Notes: generated by a model from the letters alone, not told the origin. DNA of 64,000 nucleotides from Christiangramia flava JLT2011 (GCF_001951155.1 NZ_CP016359.1:1946001-2010000); one strand, 5' to 3'; counted from the first letter of the stretch, positions 36,396 to 45,317 are shown. Numbers and translations are program-made.

Positions 36396-37820
36396 ATGAA
36401 AAAAATCAGTTTTATTGTATGCCTGTTTTTGGCAAATTTCGGCTTTTCCCAGTCTGATGAAATCCATGAAGATGTTGCCAGGATCATTGATGTGTGGCTG
36501 GATGCCCAGCACGATTACGACAAGTTGCCGGCTATTAGCGTGGCCGTGGTAAAAGATCAGGACATCTTATGGAAAAATGCCTATGGTGAGTCTAATATGG
36601 AAGCTGGTGTGGCCGCGGAAACCACCACGATTTGCAGCATTTGCTCTATTTCCAAGCTTTTTACTTCCGTAGCTATTATGAAATTGGTAGAAGAAGGCAA
36701 ATTGCGGCTGGATGATAAAATTGAAGATCTGCTACCCTGGTTTGACCTGAAACAACAATTTGATGATAGCTGGCCGGTTACGGTTCGCTCAGTGATGACG
36801 CATTCTTCCGGTTTGCCCAGAGAAGCCAATTTTCCGTATTGGACCGGTCCCGATTTTCCGTTTCCGGCCAAGAAAGATATCGATTCGAACCTGAAGAACC
36901 AGGAAACACTTTACCCGTCTTCTACCTATTTTCAGTATAGCAATCTGGGTTTGACGCTGTTGGGTGAGATCGTGGAAGAAGTTTCCGGAATGCCGTATGA
37001 TGAGTATATCCAGAAGAATATTTTAGAGCCACTGCGCCTTGACGATACCAGGACTGAATTGCCGGAAGATCTTTACGGAAACCAGCTGGCGATTGGTTAT
37101 TCCCCTCAATATCGAGATGGTAGCCGAAAAAAGGTCCAGTTTTTTCAGGCAAATGGGATCAAGCCTGCGGCCGGATTTTCATCCAATGTTGAAGATCTGG
37201 CGCGATTTGCCTCCTGGCAATTCCGCTTACTGGATTCTTCGCAAACAGAAATTATCCAATCCTCCACTTTGAAATACATGCAGAATGTGCACTGGACCGA
37301 TCCTGATTTTGAAACTACCTGGGGTCTGGGATTTGCGGTTTATAAAGGTCCTGACGGAAGTAAATGGGTTGGTCATGGCGGAAGTTGCCCGGGTTACCGA
37401 ACGGTTCTTCAGCTGAATCCAAAGAGTAAAATCGCTTATGTGGTGATGATCAATGCCGGTGGTGAAAACCCTGCGAAATATGCTAATGGCATTCGCAGCA
37501 TTTTAGCTCAAAAGAAACCTGAAAAAGATAGCCTTAAAACAGCTCCAAATCTCTCCGACTACACCGGGTATTATGACTTGAAACCCTGGTATAATGAAAT
37601 GTATATTGGTGTTTGGGGTGATAAACTGGTGACTTTGGATCTGCCAACCGGCAATCCTGGTGAAGGAATGGATTATTTACAGCATGTGGAGGGTGATACT
37701 TTTAGAAGGATTAGGGATAATCAGGAGCTTGGTGAGACGGTTGTTTTTGAGCGCGATGAAAATGGGAAGGTGTATCGATTAATGCATCACAATAATTACA
37801 GTAAAAAGATGGAGCAATAA
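36396..37820 (+). CDS. exported serine hydrolase, class C beta-lactamase-related
   Basis: The 474-residue secreted or periplasmic protein has a signal peptide (LFLANFGFSQ) and a beta-lactamase-like fold: the S-x-x-K motif SISK near residue 84, the Y-x-N motif YSN in FQYSNLG near residue 187, and HGG in WVGHGGSCPG as the third motif. A C-terminal domain (~385-470, NLSDYTGYYDL) is like that of many penicillin-binding-protein-related hydrolases. It may be a D-Ala peptidase or esterase; no drug resistance can be inferred. Confidence 0.88.
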   Translation: MKKISFIVCLFLANFGFSQSDEIHEDVARIIDVWLDAQHDYDKLPAISVAVVKDQDILWKNAYGESNMEAGVAAETTTICSICSISKLFTSVAIMKLVEEGKLRLDDKIEDLLPWFDLKQQFDDSWPVTVRSVMTHSSGLPREANFPYWTGPDFPFPAKKDIDSNLKNQETLYPSSTYFQYSNLGLTLLGEIVEEVSGMPYDEYIQKNILEPLRLDDTRTELPEDLYGNQLAIGYSPQYRDGSRKKVQFFQANGIKPAAGFSSNVEDLARFASWQFRLLDSSQTEIIQSSTLKYMQNVHWTDPDFETTWGLGFAVYKGPDGSKWVGHGGSCPGYRTVLQLNPKSKIAYVVMINAGGENPAKYANGIRSILAQKKPEKDSLKTAPNLSDYTGYYDLKPWYNEMYIGVWGDKLVTLDLPTGNPGEGMDYLQHVEGDTFRRIRDNQELGETVVFERDENGKVYRLMHHNNYSKKMEQ

Positions 37821-37851
37821 AAAAATCCCCGGTTTTTCCGGGGATTTTTAC
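37821..37851. terminator. bidirectional terminator after the serine hydrolase
   Basis: A 12-bp stem (AAAAATCCCCGG, loop TTTTT, CCGGGGATTTTT) with T-rich flanks on both sides lies between two convergent genes. Confidence 0.9.
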
Positions 37852-37860
37852 TGGTTTCAT

Positions 37861-38343
37861 TTAGACTGCTTTGGCATTCAGTTGACCTTCTGCCAGCTTG
37901 TCCAGCTTGTTGTCGGCATCATACTCTTCGTCTAAAGTTTTTTGAAGTTTGTTCGCGATCGCTTTGTGGCCAAGTTGTTTGGCATAGCGTACGAGGGTTC
38001 CGTAGCCGGAGATTTCATAATGCTCCACGCGTTGTGCATCGGCAATAATCCCGGCGTCACGTACTTCTTCAGAAGCGTCTTCCTTCAGAAATTCTTCAGA
38101 TTCTTTGATGAGTCCCTGCATGGCTTTACAGGTTTCACCGGTAGGTTTAATACCGAGTTCTTTACAGATTTCTTCCAATCTTTTTTTGTGTTCCCTGGTT
38201 TCTTCCAGGTGACCTTCAAAAGCTTTCTTTAATTTGTCATCATGAGCTGCCTTCTGCATTTTTGGGAGGGCTTTGATGAGCTGGCTTTCTGCGCTGTACA
38301 AATCCTTCAACTGGTGCTCAAATAATTCTTCCAAATTTTTCAT
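37861..38343 (-). CDS. DUF892 ferritin-like protein (YciE/YciF-type)
   Basis: The 160-residue protein has a ferritin-like helical bundle: MKNLEELFEHQLKDLYSAESQLIKALPKM, then EHKKRLEEICKELG, DAQRVEHYEISGYGTLVRYAKQLG, and TLDEEYDADNKLDKLAEG. These are the paired carboxylate/histidine helices of the DUF892 family. It is often tied to stress and starvation, but its reaction is unknown. Confidence 0.9.
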   Translation of the reverse strand: MKNLEELFEHQLKDLYSAESQLIKALPKMQKAAHDDKLKKAFEGHLEETREHKKRLEEICKELGIKPTGETCKAMQGLIKESEEFLKEDASEEVRDAGIIADAQRVEHYEISGYGTLVRYAKQLGHKAIANKLQKTLDEEYDADNKLDKLAEGQLNAKAV

Positions 38344-38442
38344 GATCTAGTATTTAATGGTTAACCAGATAAAGATATTTCAGGAGAATGTACAGGAAGG
38401 TTAAAGGGCTGCTAAAGCTTTGTTGGCAGAGTATTAAAAATA

Positions 38443-38476
38443 AAAAACGCCTCCCAATTGCTTGAAAGGCGTTTTT
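38443..38476 (-). terminator. terminator of the rng gene
   Basis: Stem AAAAACGCCT (38443-38452) pairs with AGGCGTTTTT (38467-38476). For leftward transcription the T-run follows the hairpin, 3 bp after the rng stop codon. Confidence 0.85.
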
Positions 38477-38478
38477 AT

Positions 38479-40017
38479 TTATTGAATCATTTCCCCGTCT
38501 TTGTCGTGGAAATGGTATTCTAGATACGTGTAAGCGTCTCTTGGTAAAATTTTCACCCAACGTTTATGGTCAACAAACCACTTTGATCGGGGAGATGGAA
38601 AGCCTTTGGTTAAAAAGGCTGCAATAAATGGGTGCGCGGTAAGCGTGATCTTTTTATGGTCTTTTTTGACCAGTTTTTCCAGGTCGACCTGAATCTTATT
38701 CACCAAACTGATTGGTGCTTCGATTTCCCCGTTTCCGTTGGGGTTGTCTTCCCGGGTTTTGATATTCATCTCGGGTCTTACGCGCTGTCTTGTAATCTGG
38801 ATCAATCCGAATTTACTCGGAGGCAGGATCTTGTGTTTAGCCCTGTCGTCACTCATTTCTTTCCGAAGATGGTCAAAAAGCTTTTTGCGGTTATCGGCTT
38901 TATTCATGTCGATAAAGTCTACCACTATAATTCCGCCCATATCGCGCAGTCTCAGCTGGCGGGCGATCTCTGTGGCGCTAATCATATTGACCTCTAACGC
39001 GGTATCTTCCTGGTTCTTGGATTTGTTCGAGCGGTTCCCACTATTCACGTCTATCACGTGCATGGCTTCCGTATGCTCGATTACCAGGTAGGCGCCTTTA
39101 CTCATGGAAACAGTACGCCCAAAGGAGGTTTTGATCTGTCTTTCGATACCGTATTTTTCGAAAATTGGTTGGTTGGATTGATACAGTTTTACGATTGATT
39201 CTTTTTCAGGAGCAATTTCGCTCACATAGTCTTTAATTTGTGTATAAAGCGTCTCGTCATCTACGCAAATAGAGGTGAACGTGTCATTAAAAATGTCACG
39301 TAACAGGGACGATGCCCTGTTGAGTTCTCCCAGTACTTTTGACGGGTGATGCGGTTTATACAGTTTTTTACACATGGCTGTCCAGCGACCTACAAGATTT
39401 TGAAGATCTCTGTCCAGTTCTGCTACTTTTTTGCCTTCAGCCACGGTTCTCACGATTACACCAAAACCTTTTGGTTTGATGCTTTTAACCAGTCTCTTGA
39501 GCCGTTCTTTTTCCTCTTTGCTGTCGATCTTCTGAGAGACCGATACGCGGTTGGAAAACGGTACCAGGACGATGTATCGCCCGGGAAGGGATAGTTCCGA
39601 GCTAATTCTCGGTCCCTTGGTAGAGATTGGTTCTTTTACGATTTGAACCAGAATGGACTGATTGGATTTTAAGACATCGGCAATAGCGCCGTTCTTGTCT
39701 ATATCCTTTTCAAAAGAAAAATTCTTTAAAGAATAATCTTTTAATTTACCTGTGCTTACACGTTTGATGAACTTCAGCAATGAAGATATCTGGGGTCCCA
39801 GGTCGTGATAGTGTAAAAAACCATCTTTCTCGTAGCCAACATTTACAAATGCGGCATTAAGGCCTGGTACGGGTTTGCGTATTTTGGCAATAAAAATATC
39901 GCCTACGTTAAATTTATTCCCGTCTTCTTCCTTGTTGAGTTCAATAAGTTTTCCATCTTTTGTTAAGGCAAAATCTACAGCAGAAGGTTCGGACCTGATA
40001 ATTAATTCTTTGTCCAC
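38479..40017 (-). CDS. rng: ribonuclease G (Rne/Rng family)
   Basis: Endoribonuclease acting in rRNA and mRNA processing. The 512 residues contain an N-terminal S1-like domain (GDIFIAKIRKPVPGLNAAFVNVGYEKDGFLHYHDL), the 5' sensor region (KGPRISSELSLPGRY), and the catalytic site with HVIDVNSGN and VVDFIDMN, which hold the two Asp metal ligands. The usual CPxC zinc-link between subunits is not found: only two cysteines appear, in unrelated places. Expected to be a dimer or a non-zinc tetramer. A leader of ~155 bp with several stems lies ahead of its start. Confidence 0.95.
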   Translation of the reverse strand: MDKELIIRSEPSAVDFALTKDGKLIELNKEEDGNKFNVGDIFIAKIRKPVPGLNAAFVNVGYEKDGFLHYHDLGPQISSLLKFIKRVSTGKLKDYSLKNFSFEKDIDKNGAIADVLKSNQSILVQIVKEPISTKGPRISSELSLPGRYIVLVPFSNRVSVSQKIDSKEEKERLKRLVKSIKPKGFGVIVRTVAEGKKVAELDRDLQNLVGRWTAMCKKLYKPHHPSKVLGELNRASSLLRDIFNDTFTSICVDDETLYTQIKDYVSEIAPEKESIVKLYQSNQPIFEKYGIERQIKTSFGRTVSMSKGAYLVIEHTEAMHVIDVNSGNRSNKSKNQEDTALEVNMISATEIARQLRLRDMGGIIVVDFIDMNKADNRKKLFDHLRKEMSDDRAKHKILPPSKFGLIQITRQRVRPEMNIKTREDNPNGNGEIEAPISLVNKIQVDLEKLVKKDHKKITLTAHPFIAAFLTKGFPSPRSKWFVDHKRWVKILPRDAYTYLEYHFHDKDGEMIQ

Positions 40018-40032
40018 ACTTCCAGATTTTTG

Positions 40033-40132
40033 ATCCGTATCTGTGCTAGACGGATACAGATGGATTAAACATTATTTATTTCACAGGGTTTTAAAGCCTG
40101 AAGAAACCTCGGCGGTATAGCCTACCGGGTTT
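40033..40132. other. structured leader of rng
   Basis: The 155-bp gap upstream of rng has several inverted repeats: ATCCGT (40033-40038) with ACGGAT (40050-40055), CAGG (40084-40087) with CCTG (40097-40100), and AAACCTCGG (40104-40112) with CCGGGTTT (40125-40132). By analogy with E. coli rne, whose 5'UTR controls its own decay, this may be an autoregulatory leader, but no such function is shown here. Confidence 0.4.
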
Positions 40133-40153
40133 CGATTTCAAAGAACGATTAAA

Positions 40154-40182
40154 TAAAAAAAGTAGTGTGAAAACTACTTTTT
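40154..40182 (-). terminator. terminator overlapping the end of the 29-residue gene
   Basis: A 9-10 bp stem (AAAAAGTAGT with ACTACTTTT, loop GTGAAA) spans the stop codon at 40174-40176. On the minus strand a run of seven T follows, so transcription should end here unless it reads through to rng. Confidence 0.75.
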
Positions 40183-40263
40183 CTTATGGCGGTTTGCTCT
40201 TCTGCGTTTCTTACGCTTGTGAGTGGCCACCTTATGTCTTTTTCTTTTCTTACCACTTGGCAT
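40174..40263 (-). CDS. 29-residue extremely basic protein, probable ribosome-associated peptide
   Basis: An ATG at 40261-40263 opens a 29-codon frame ending in TAG at 40174-40176. The product has 18 Lys or Arg residues and starts MPSGKKRKRHK, ending RRANRHKKK. Similar small basic proteins are conserved in Flavobacteria, often placed near the HU gene, and are candidates for ribosomal subunits; I recall but cannot confirm that such a peptide was found in F. johnsoniae ribosomes. It is too short for most gene finders. HU lies upstream and rng downstream, both on the same strand. Confidence 0.75.
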   Translation of the reverse strand: MPSGKKRKRHKVATHKRKKRRRANRHKKK

Positions 40264-40332
40264 AGTGCAATATTTTAAAGATTAATACTAATTTCTTTGG
40301 AACCCGACCCGAAAGCCGGGATCGTATTTTGG

Positions 40333-40623
40333 TTATTTTACCTCTACGTTAGATTTAACTCCTTCTACAAATATCTTTGCAGGTTTGAATGCAGGGATGT
40401 TGTGTGCAGGGATCTTAATAGTAGTGTTTTTTGAAATGTTTCTTCCGGTTTTTTCAGCTCTTGTCTTTACAACAAAACTTCCGAACCCACGCAGGTATAC
40501 GTTGTCGCCGCTTTCTAAAGACGTCTTCACCTCTTCCATAAACGATTCAATAGTAGCCTGAACGTCACCTTTTTCCATTCCTAATTTCTCTGAAATGTTT
40601 GCTACGATATCTGCTTTCGTCAT
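40333..40623 (-). CDS. hup: HU-family DNA-binding protein
   Basis: The 96-residue protein is a nucleoid-associated DNA-bending protein: MTKADIVANISEKLG, the GDNVYLRGFGSFVVKTR beta-arm base, and the arm-tip GRNISKNTTIKIPAHNIPAFKPAK with the intercalating proline. It could be HU or an IHF-type homolog. A promoter with TATATTTG lies 53 bp upstream. Confidence 0.95.
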   Translation of the reverse strand: MTKADIVANISEKLGMEKGDVQATIESFMEEVKTSLESGDNVYLRGFGSFVVKTRAEKTGRNISKNTTIKIPAHNIPAFKPAKIFVEGVKSNVEVK

Positions 40624-40675
40624 TTTTCGTGCTATTTAAATTTTTATAAATTGGGGTTTCTAATTTTCAAGGGGG

Positions 40676-40708
40676 CAAATATAAGAATTAAATCTTCAAT
40701 ATTTCAAA
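40676..40708 (-). promoter_or_regulatory. promoter of the HU gene
   Basis: On the minus strand, TTTG (40705-40708) is followed after 21 bp by TATATTTG (40676-40683), and the HU start codon lies 53 bp downstream. The spacer is only slightly longer than the usual 19-20. Confidence 0.5.
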
Positions 40709-40767
40709 CCTAATTCACTAATAATAACGCAATAAACTCCTATTATTGCCATCCCTCATTATTAATT

Positions 40768-41823
40768 ATGGAATTTCCCAATGCTTTACAGAACTGGTAC
40801 CTCGAAAACAGAAGGGATTTGCCCTGGCGCAGCACCCGTGACCCCTACCATATCTGGCTTAGCGAAATCATGCTGCAGCAAACCCGTGTTGAACAGGGAT
40901 TACCTTATTATACAAAATTTATCGAGGCTTTCCCAGAGATCGAAGATCTTGCTGCCGCTTCTTCGGAAAAAGTATTGAAGCTCTGGCAGGGACTTGGTTA
41001 CTATTCCCGTGCACGCAATCTTCACGAAACCGCTAAATATGTGGCTTATGAGCTAAACGGAAAATTTCCCGGTAGTTATAAGGAATTGCTGAAACTGAAA
41101 GGAGTAGGGGATTATACGGCAAGCGCCATTGCTTCCTTTTGTTATAATGAAAAGGTAGCCCTGGTAGATGGGAATGTCTTCCGGGTTTTTTCCCGGCTTA
41201 AAGGGATCGAAACACCTATTAATACTACGGAAGGCAAAAAACTTTTTAAAAAGCTCGCGGAAGAGGCGCTGGAAAAGGTGAATTTTGATCGTTCTACCTA
41301 TAACCAGGCGATCATGGAATTCGGGGCGCTGCACTGCAAACCTGCAAATCCCGCCTGCGAAGTTTGCCCATTTAACGAGGAGTGTGTGGCTCTGCGAACC
41401 CATAAAATTAAAGACCTGCCGGTAAAGCTCAGGAAGACCAGGGTGAAAAAGCGCTATTTCAACTACCTCGTTATTGAAACCGGGAATGAAGAGACGGCTA
41501 TTGAAAAGCGAACCGGAAAAGGAATCTGGCACGGTTTGTACCAGTTTCCGCTGGTAGAGACCAAGAAGAAGATTTCAGAAAAGGAACTGCGCCAAAATGA
41601 ACTTTTTCGGCAATATATTAAGGAGAAAGATTTTTCAGTAGAGATTTTCAATCCGGAGCCGGTGATCCATAAATTGTCTCACCAGCATCTGTACACTACA
41701 TTCTGGCGGGTCCAGGTCAAGGAGCAGGAAAATACGGTTCCGCTGGAAAGCATTTCGGCATATCCGGTTCCCGTTCTGATCCAGAATTTCCTAAATGAAT
41801 ACCTGCCGGAAGATTACAAATAA
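40768..41823 (+). CDS. mutY: A/G-specific adenine glycosylase MutY
   Basis: Removes adenine mispaired with 8-oxoguanine. The 351 residues have the HhH-GPD domain (SEIMLQQTRVEQG with the catalytic Glu, then LKGVGDYTASAIASFCYNEKVALVDGNVFRVFSRL with the Asp), the [4Fe-4S] cluster motif CKPANPACEVCPFNEEC (Cys-x6-Cys-x2-Cys-x5-Cys), and a NUDIX-like C-terminal domain (HGLYQFPLVE) that reads the 8-oxoG. It leads the mutY-ssb-gldE-gldD series. Confidence 0.97.
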   Translation: MEFPNALQNWYLENRRDLPWRSTRDPYHIWLSEIMLQQTRVEQGLPYYTKFIEAFPEIEDLAAASSEKVLKLWQGLGYYSRARNLHETAKYVAYELNGKFPGSYKELLKLKGVGDYTASAIASFCYNEKVALVDGNVFRVFSRLKGIETPINTTEGKKLFKKLAEEALEKVNFDRSTYNQAIMEFGALHCKPANPACEVCPFNEECVALRTHKIKDLPVKLRKTRVKKRYFNYLVIETGNEETAIEKRTGKGIWHGLYQFPLVETKKKISEKELRQNELFRQYIKEKDFSVEIFNPEPVIHKLSHQHLYTTFWRVQVKEQENTVPLESISAYPVPVLIQNFLNEYLPEDYK

Positions 41824-41834
41824 ATTCTTGTTCA

Positions 41835-41842
41835 TATCTTTG
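41835..41842 (+). promoter_or_regulatory. candidate -7 box for ssb
   Basis: TATCTTTG matches TAnnTTTG, 87 bp before the ssb ATG, shortly after the mutY stop. No proper TTG is seen 19-20 bp upstream, so this is weak. Confidence 0.35.
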
Positions 41843-41929
41843 CCTTTCGATTCGGCCTGAGGCAGAATTTTTAGTATTTTAGAATAAATTAAAGAATCAC
41901 AACCGTTTATCGGTTTAAAAAATAGAAAG

Positions 41930-42430
41930 ATGACAGGTACTTTAAACAAGGTAATGTTGATAGGGCACACCGGAGATGACGTAAAGATGCATTATTTTGA
42001 AGGAGGCGGCAGCATAGGTCGTTTTCCACTTGCCACTAATGAAAGTTATACCAACCGTACCACCGGGGAAAGAGTGACGAATACCGAGTGGCATAATGTA
42101 GTGGTGCGAAACAAAGCGGCAGAAATTTGTGAAAAATACCTGAAAAAAGGCGATCGCGTTTACGTGGAAGGCCGTATCAAAACCAGGAAATGGCAGGATG
42201 ACCAGGGCAATGAACGTTACCAGACAGAAATTCACTGTACAGATTTTACGTTTTTAACCCCTAAAGGTGAGAGCGAATCTGGTTATCAGGGGAATTCGAA
42301 TGCTGGTTACCAGGGCAATTCCAATCGCCAGGGTGGTGGAAACGCCACGCCATCAAGGCCTGCAAATCAAAATTATAACAAGAATGAATCGTACTCCCAG
42401 GAAGAGGAAGATGACGATTTACCATTCTAA
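41930..42430 (+). CDS. ssb: single-stranded DNA-binding protein
   Basis: The 166-residue product has an N-terminal OB fold (LNKVMLIGHTGDDV, the ATNESYTNRTTGERVTNTEWHNVV strand, GDRVYVEGRIKTRKWQD), a Gly/Asn/Gln-rich linker with two GYQGNSN units, and the acidic tip EEDDDLPF that recruits repair partners. Comparable to other bacterial Ssb lengths. Confidence 0.97.
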   Translation: MTGTLNKVMLIGHTGDDVKMHYFEGGGSIGRFPLATNESYTNRTTGERVTNTEWHNVVVRNKAAEICEKYLKKGDRVYVEGRIKTRKWQDDQGNERYQTEIHCTDFTFLTPKGESESGYQGNSNAGYQGNSNRQGGGNATPSRPANQNYNKNESYSQEEEDDDLPF

Positions 42431-42452
42431 AGTTTAACTAAAACTATCGCAT

Positions 42453-43787
42453 TTGGACTCGGAACCTCCCAGTTTGCTTTTGTTTTTAGCCACTTTGGGA
42501 TTTACCCAATATTTAAGCTTCTTTTTTTTATTGGTGCTGCTGTTATGTTCTGCGCTTATTTCTGGTGCGGAAGTAGCTTTCTTTTCTCTTACTCCGGCTA
42601 ATTTTATCACCGAAGACGGCAAAAGAACCAAAACGCAAAGCATTGTTATCAGCCTGCTGGAAAAGCCAAAAAAACTGCTGGCGACGATTCTCGTGGCCAA
42701 CAATTTCATCAATATCGCTATCGTGCTGCTTTTTGACAGTGTGGCTGATGATATTTTCGGTGGTATGAATACCGAATTCTTCGGAATAGATGTGCGCTTC
42801 CTCTTTGAAGTGGGCCTGGTTACCTTTCTAATCCTGCTTTTCGGGGAGATCCTTCCGAAGGTGTATGCGAGCCGGAACAAAGTACAGTTTTCGAATTTTA
42901 TGGCGTATCCAATCAATGTGCTGGACACCTTGTTTTCCCCATTAAGCACGCCCATGCGGCAAGTAACGCTGTATCTTCATGAGAAATTAGGCAAACAGCG
43001 AAGCTTTATCAGCATCGATCACCTTTCTCAGGCTTTGGAATTAACGAGTGAGGAAGATACTTCCAAAGAAGAACAAAAGATCCTTCAGGGTATCGTAAGC
43101 TTCGGAAATACTGACACTAAGCAGGTAATGCGTCCAAGAATGGACATTTTTGCCTTGAACGAGGAAAGCAATTTTTCAGATATCATTCCGGAGATCATCG
43201 AAAATGGGTATTCCAGGATCCCGGTTTTTCGGGAAAATGTAGACAATGTAGTGGGAATACTCTACATCAAAGACCTGCTTCCGTATATCGATCGAAAAAA
43301 CTTTCAGTGGAATAGCCTGCTTCGGGAACCATATTTTGTTCCTGAAAATAAAAAGCTGGACGACCTGTTGAACGAGTTTAAAGACAAGAAAAACCACCTG
43401 GCCATCGTTGTAGATGAGTACGGAGGAACCAGCGGACTCATTTCCCTGGAAGATATCATCGAGGAGATCGTGGGAGACATCAGCGATGAGTTTGACGATG
43501 AAGACCTGATTTACTCCAAACTGGACGAGCAGAATTTCGTTTTTGAGGGTAAAACGCCGCTCAAAGATTTCTACAAGATTGTAAAAGTGGAAGAACCTTC
43601 GCTTTTTGAAGATCAGAAAGGAGAGGCTGATACGCTGGCTGGTTTCCTGTTGGAGATTTCGGGAGGATTTCCGAAGAAGAATGACGTTATTGAATTTGGC
43701 AATTATCACTTCAAGATCGAGGTGATAGACGACAAACGTATCAAACAAATCAAACTGAGTATACAGTCAACGGAACCTGCGGAATGA
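42453..43787 (+). CDS. gldE: gliding motility-associated protein GldE
   Basis: The 444-residue membrane protein has a DUF21/CNNM-type transmembrane domain (~residues 15-190), two CBS domains (VMRPRMDIFALNEES..., NHLAIVVDEYGGTSGLISLEDIIEEIVGDI), and a CorC-like C-terminal domain. This is the usual GldE layout in Flavobacteria. Its start is at a TTG, without ATG in the right place. It lies 22 bp after ssb and overlaps gldD by 4 bp. GldE is linked to gliding and T9SS function, although its exact task is not settled. Confidence 0.93.
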   Translation: MDSEPPSLLLFLATLGFTQYLSFFFLLVLLLCSALISGAEVAFFSLTPANFITEDGKRTKTQSIVISLLEKPKKLLATILVANNFINIAIVLLFDSVADDIFGGMNTEFFGIDVRFLFEVGLVTFLILLFGEILPKVYASRNKVQFSNFMAYPINVLDTLFSPLSTPMRQVTLYLHEKLGKQRSFISIDHLSQALELTSEEDTSKEEQKILQGIVSFGNTDTKQVMRPRMDIFALNEESNFSDIIPEIIENGYSRIPVFRENVDNVVGILYIKDLLPYIDRKNFQWNSLLREPYFVPENKKLDDLLNEFKDKKNHLAIVVDEYGGTSGLISLEDIIEEIVGDISDEFDDEDLIYSKLDEQNFVFEGKTPLKDFYKIVKVEEPSLFEDQKGEADTLAGFLLEISGGFPKKNDVIEFGNYHFKIEVIDDKRIKQIKLSIQSTEPAE

Positions 43788-44359
43788 GTAGAATTTTAGG
43801 AATACTGAGCCTGTTGATTTTTGGTTTTCTGGTTTCCTGCCAGGACGATGTTCGCCCGAAACCCAGGGCCTTTCTGGCACTTAATTATCCCGCCGCAAAT
43901 TACCATCGTGTGGATATTGGTTGTCCCTATACCTTCGATATCAATAAAATCGCCGAAGTGCAGCCATCCCGAAATAAGATTCCCTGCTGGATCGACCTGA
44001 TCTACCCGGAAATGGAAGGCACTATTTTTTTAACGTACCGCCCGGTCCAGAACAACCTGGATTCTCTTTTGACCGATGCTCAAAAACTGCCATTGCAGCA
44101 TACCATCAAAGCTGATGTGATCGAGGGTGATATTTATACCAACGATCTTCATAAAACCTACGGAATGTTTTACGAGGTTGAAGGGAATGCCGCCTCGCAG
44201 GCCCAGTTTTATCTTACTGATAGCACGAGGCATTTCATAACCGGATCGGTCTATTTCAACAGCATTCCAAATTACGACAGTATTGTTCCCGCCGCGGAAT
44301 ACCTCCGGAATGATATTCGCCATCTCATGGAAAGCCTTCGGTGGAAAGAGGAAAATTGA
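43784..44359 (+). CDS. gldD: gliding motility lipoprotein GldD
   Basis: The 191-residue lipoprotein (lipobox LVSC, Cys19) is needed for gliding and T9SS secretion in F. johnsoniae. Features conserved in the family are PRAFLALNYPAANYH, WIDLIYPEMEGTIFLTYRPV, and the FYLTDSTRHFITGSVYFNSIPNYDSIVP core. It overlaps gldE by 4 bp, so the pair is translationally coupled. Confidence 0.95.
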   Translation: MSRILGILSLLIFGFLVSCQDDVRPKPRAFLALNYPAANYHRVDIGCPYTFDINKIAEVQPSRNKIPCWIDLIYPEMEGTIFLTYRPVQNNLDSLLTDAQKLPLQHTIKADVIEGDIYTNDLHKTYGMFYEVEGNAASQAQFYLTDSTRHFITGSVYFNSIPNYDSIVPAAEYLRNDIRHLMESLRWKEEN

Positions 44360-44414
44360 AAAGTCCTGTTTAAAACCGATAGTTTTTCAGATTTTTGCGG
44401 CTTAATTATTCGCG

Positions 44415-45317
44415 ATGGCCGCAGGAAAACTTAAATGGATCTATCTGGTCTTCCTTTCACTGGTTTGGGGAAGTTCCTTCATTCTTATCAAAAAATCACT
44501 GGTTGGGCTGGATGCGTACCAGGTTGGTTCCTTCAGGATCATATTTGCTGCGATTTTCCTGATCATTGTTGGTTTCCGAAGAATCATGAAGCTGAACGCC
44601 AGGCAATGGAAGTGGATCGTGATTTCCGGATTTTTGGGGTCTTTCTTCCCCGTTTACCTTTTTTCTTTTGCTGAAACTGAAATAGACAGCGCCATTGCCT
44701 CCATTTTGAATGCTACCACGCCTTTGATGACGCTTATTTTCGGAGCGTTATTCTTCCGGTCGGTGTTTTCTCAGAATAAAATTATAGGGGTAGTGATTGG
44801 TTTGTTAGGAACCGCAGGTCTTATACTGAGTGGAGCCAGCGTAAACCCAGATCAGAATTACGTGTATTCCTTGCTGGTGGTGCTGGCGGCCAGTTGCTAC
44901 GCGTTCAATGTGAATATTTTGAAGACGAAAATGGCTGATATTTCTCCGCTTGGGATCGCCGCGGGAAATTTTGCCAGCCTGCTTTTACCGGCTGTTCTCA
45001 TCCTCTTTTTCAGCGGATTCTTTGAACAGCAATTAACTTCTGAAATTGAAACCTCCCTGGTTTTTGTGGCCATCTTGGGAATTGTTGGCACGGGTATCGC
45101 GATGATCATTTTCAATAAACTGGTTCAGATCTCTGACCCGGTTTTTACGACTTCTGTTACTTATACCATTCCTATAGTGGCGTTGGGCTGGGGAATATTG
45201 GATGGAGAAATTTTCAGTAGCTGGCAGTTGCTTTCTGCCTTAGTGATTCTTGTTGGAGTTTTTATCGTGAACAGGTCACGGAACCTGATTGCTCTTAAAA
45301 AAAAGTTTGGTGCATAA
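44415..45317 (+). CDS. EamA-family (DMT) transporter
   Basis: The 300-residue membrane protein has ten hydrophobic helices in two EamA repeats: VWGSSFILIKKSLVGLDAYQVGSFR in the first, and ASCYAFNVNILKTKM followed by the second half. DMT permeases export metabolites, but which one is not clear. It is a lone gene. Confidence 0.9.
   Translation: MAAGKLKWIYLVFLSLVWGSSFILIKKSLVGLDAYQVGSFRIIFAAIFLIIVGFRRIMKLNARQWKWIVISGFLGSFFPVYLFSFAETEIDSAIASILNATTPLMTLIFGALFFRSVFSQNKIIGVVIGLLGTAGLILSGASVNPDQNYVYSLLVVLAASCYAFNVNILKTKMADISPLGIAAGNFASLLLPAVLILFFSGFFEQQLTSEIETSLVFVAILGIVGTGIAMIIFNKLVQISDPVFTTSVTYTIPIVALGWGILDGEIFSSWQLLSALVILVGVFIVNRSRNLIALKKKFGA

Noticed and set aside
40304..40325. CCCG/CGGG-rich hairpin between HU and the 29-residue gene, as a terminator
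   Set aside because: On the minus strand no T-run follows the stem, so read-through from HU into the small gene is more likely.
42270..42345. Two GYQGNSN units in ssb, as a possible DNA repeat array
   Set aside because: They are two short imperfect coding repeats in the flexible Ssb linker, a usual feature, and not a CRISPR or mobile element.
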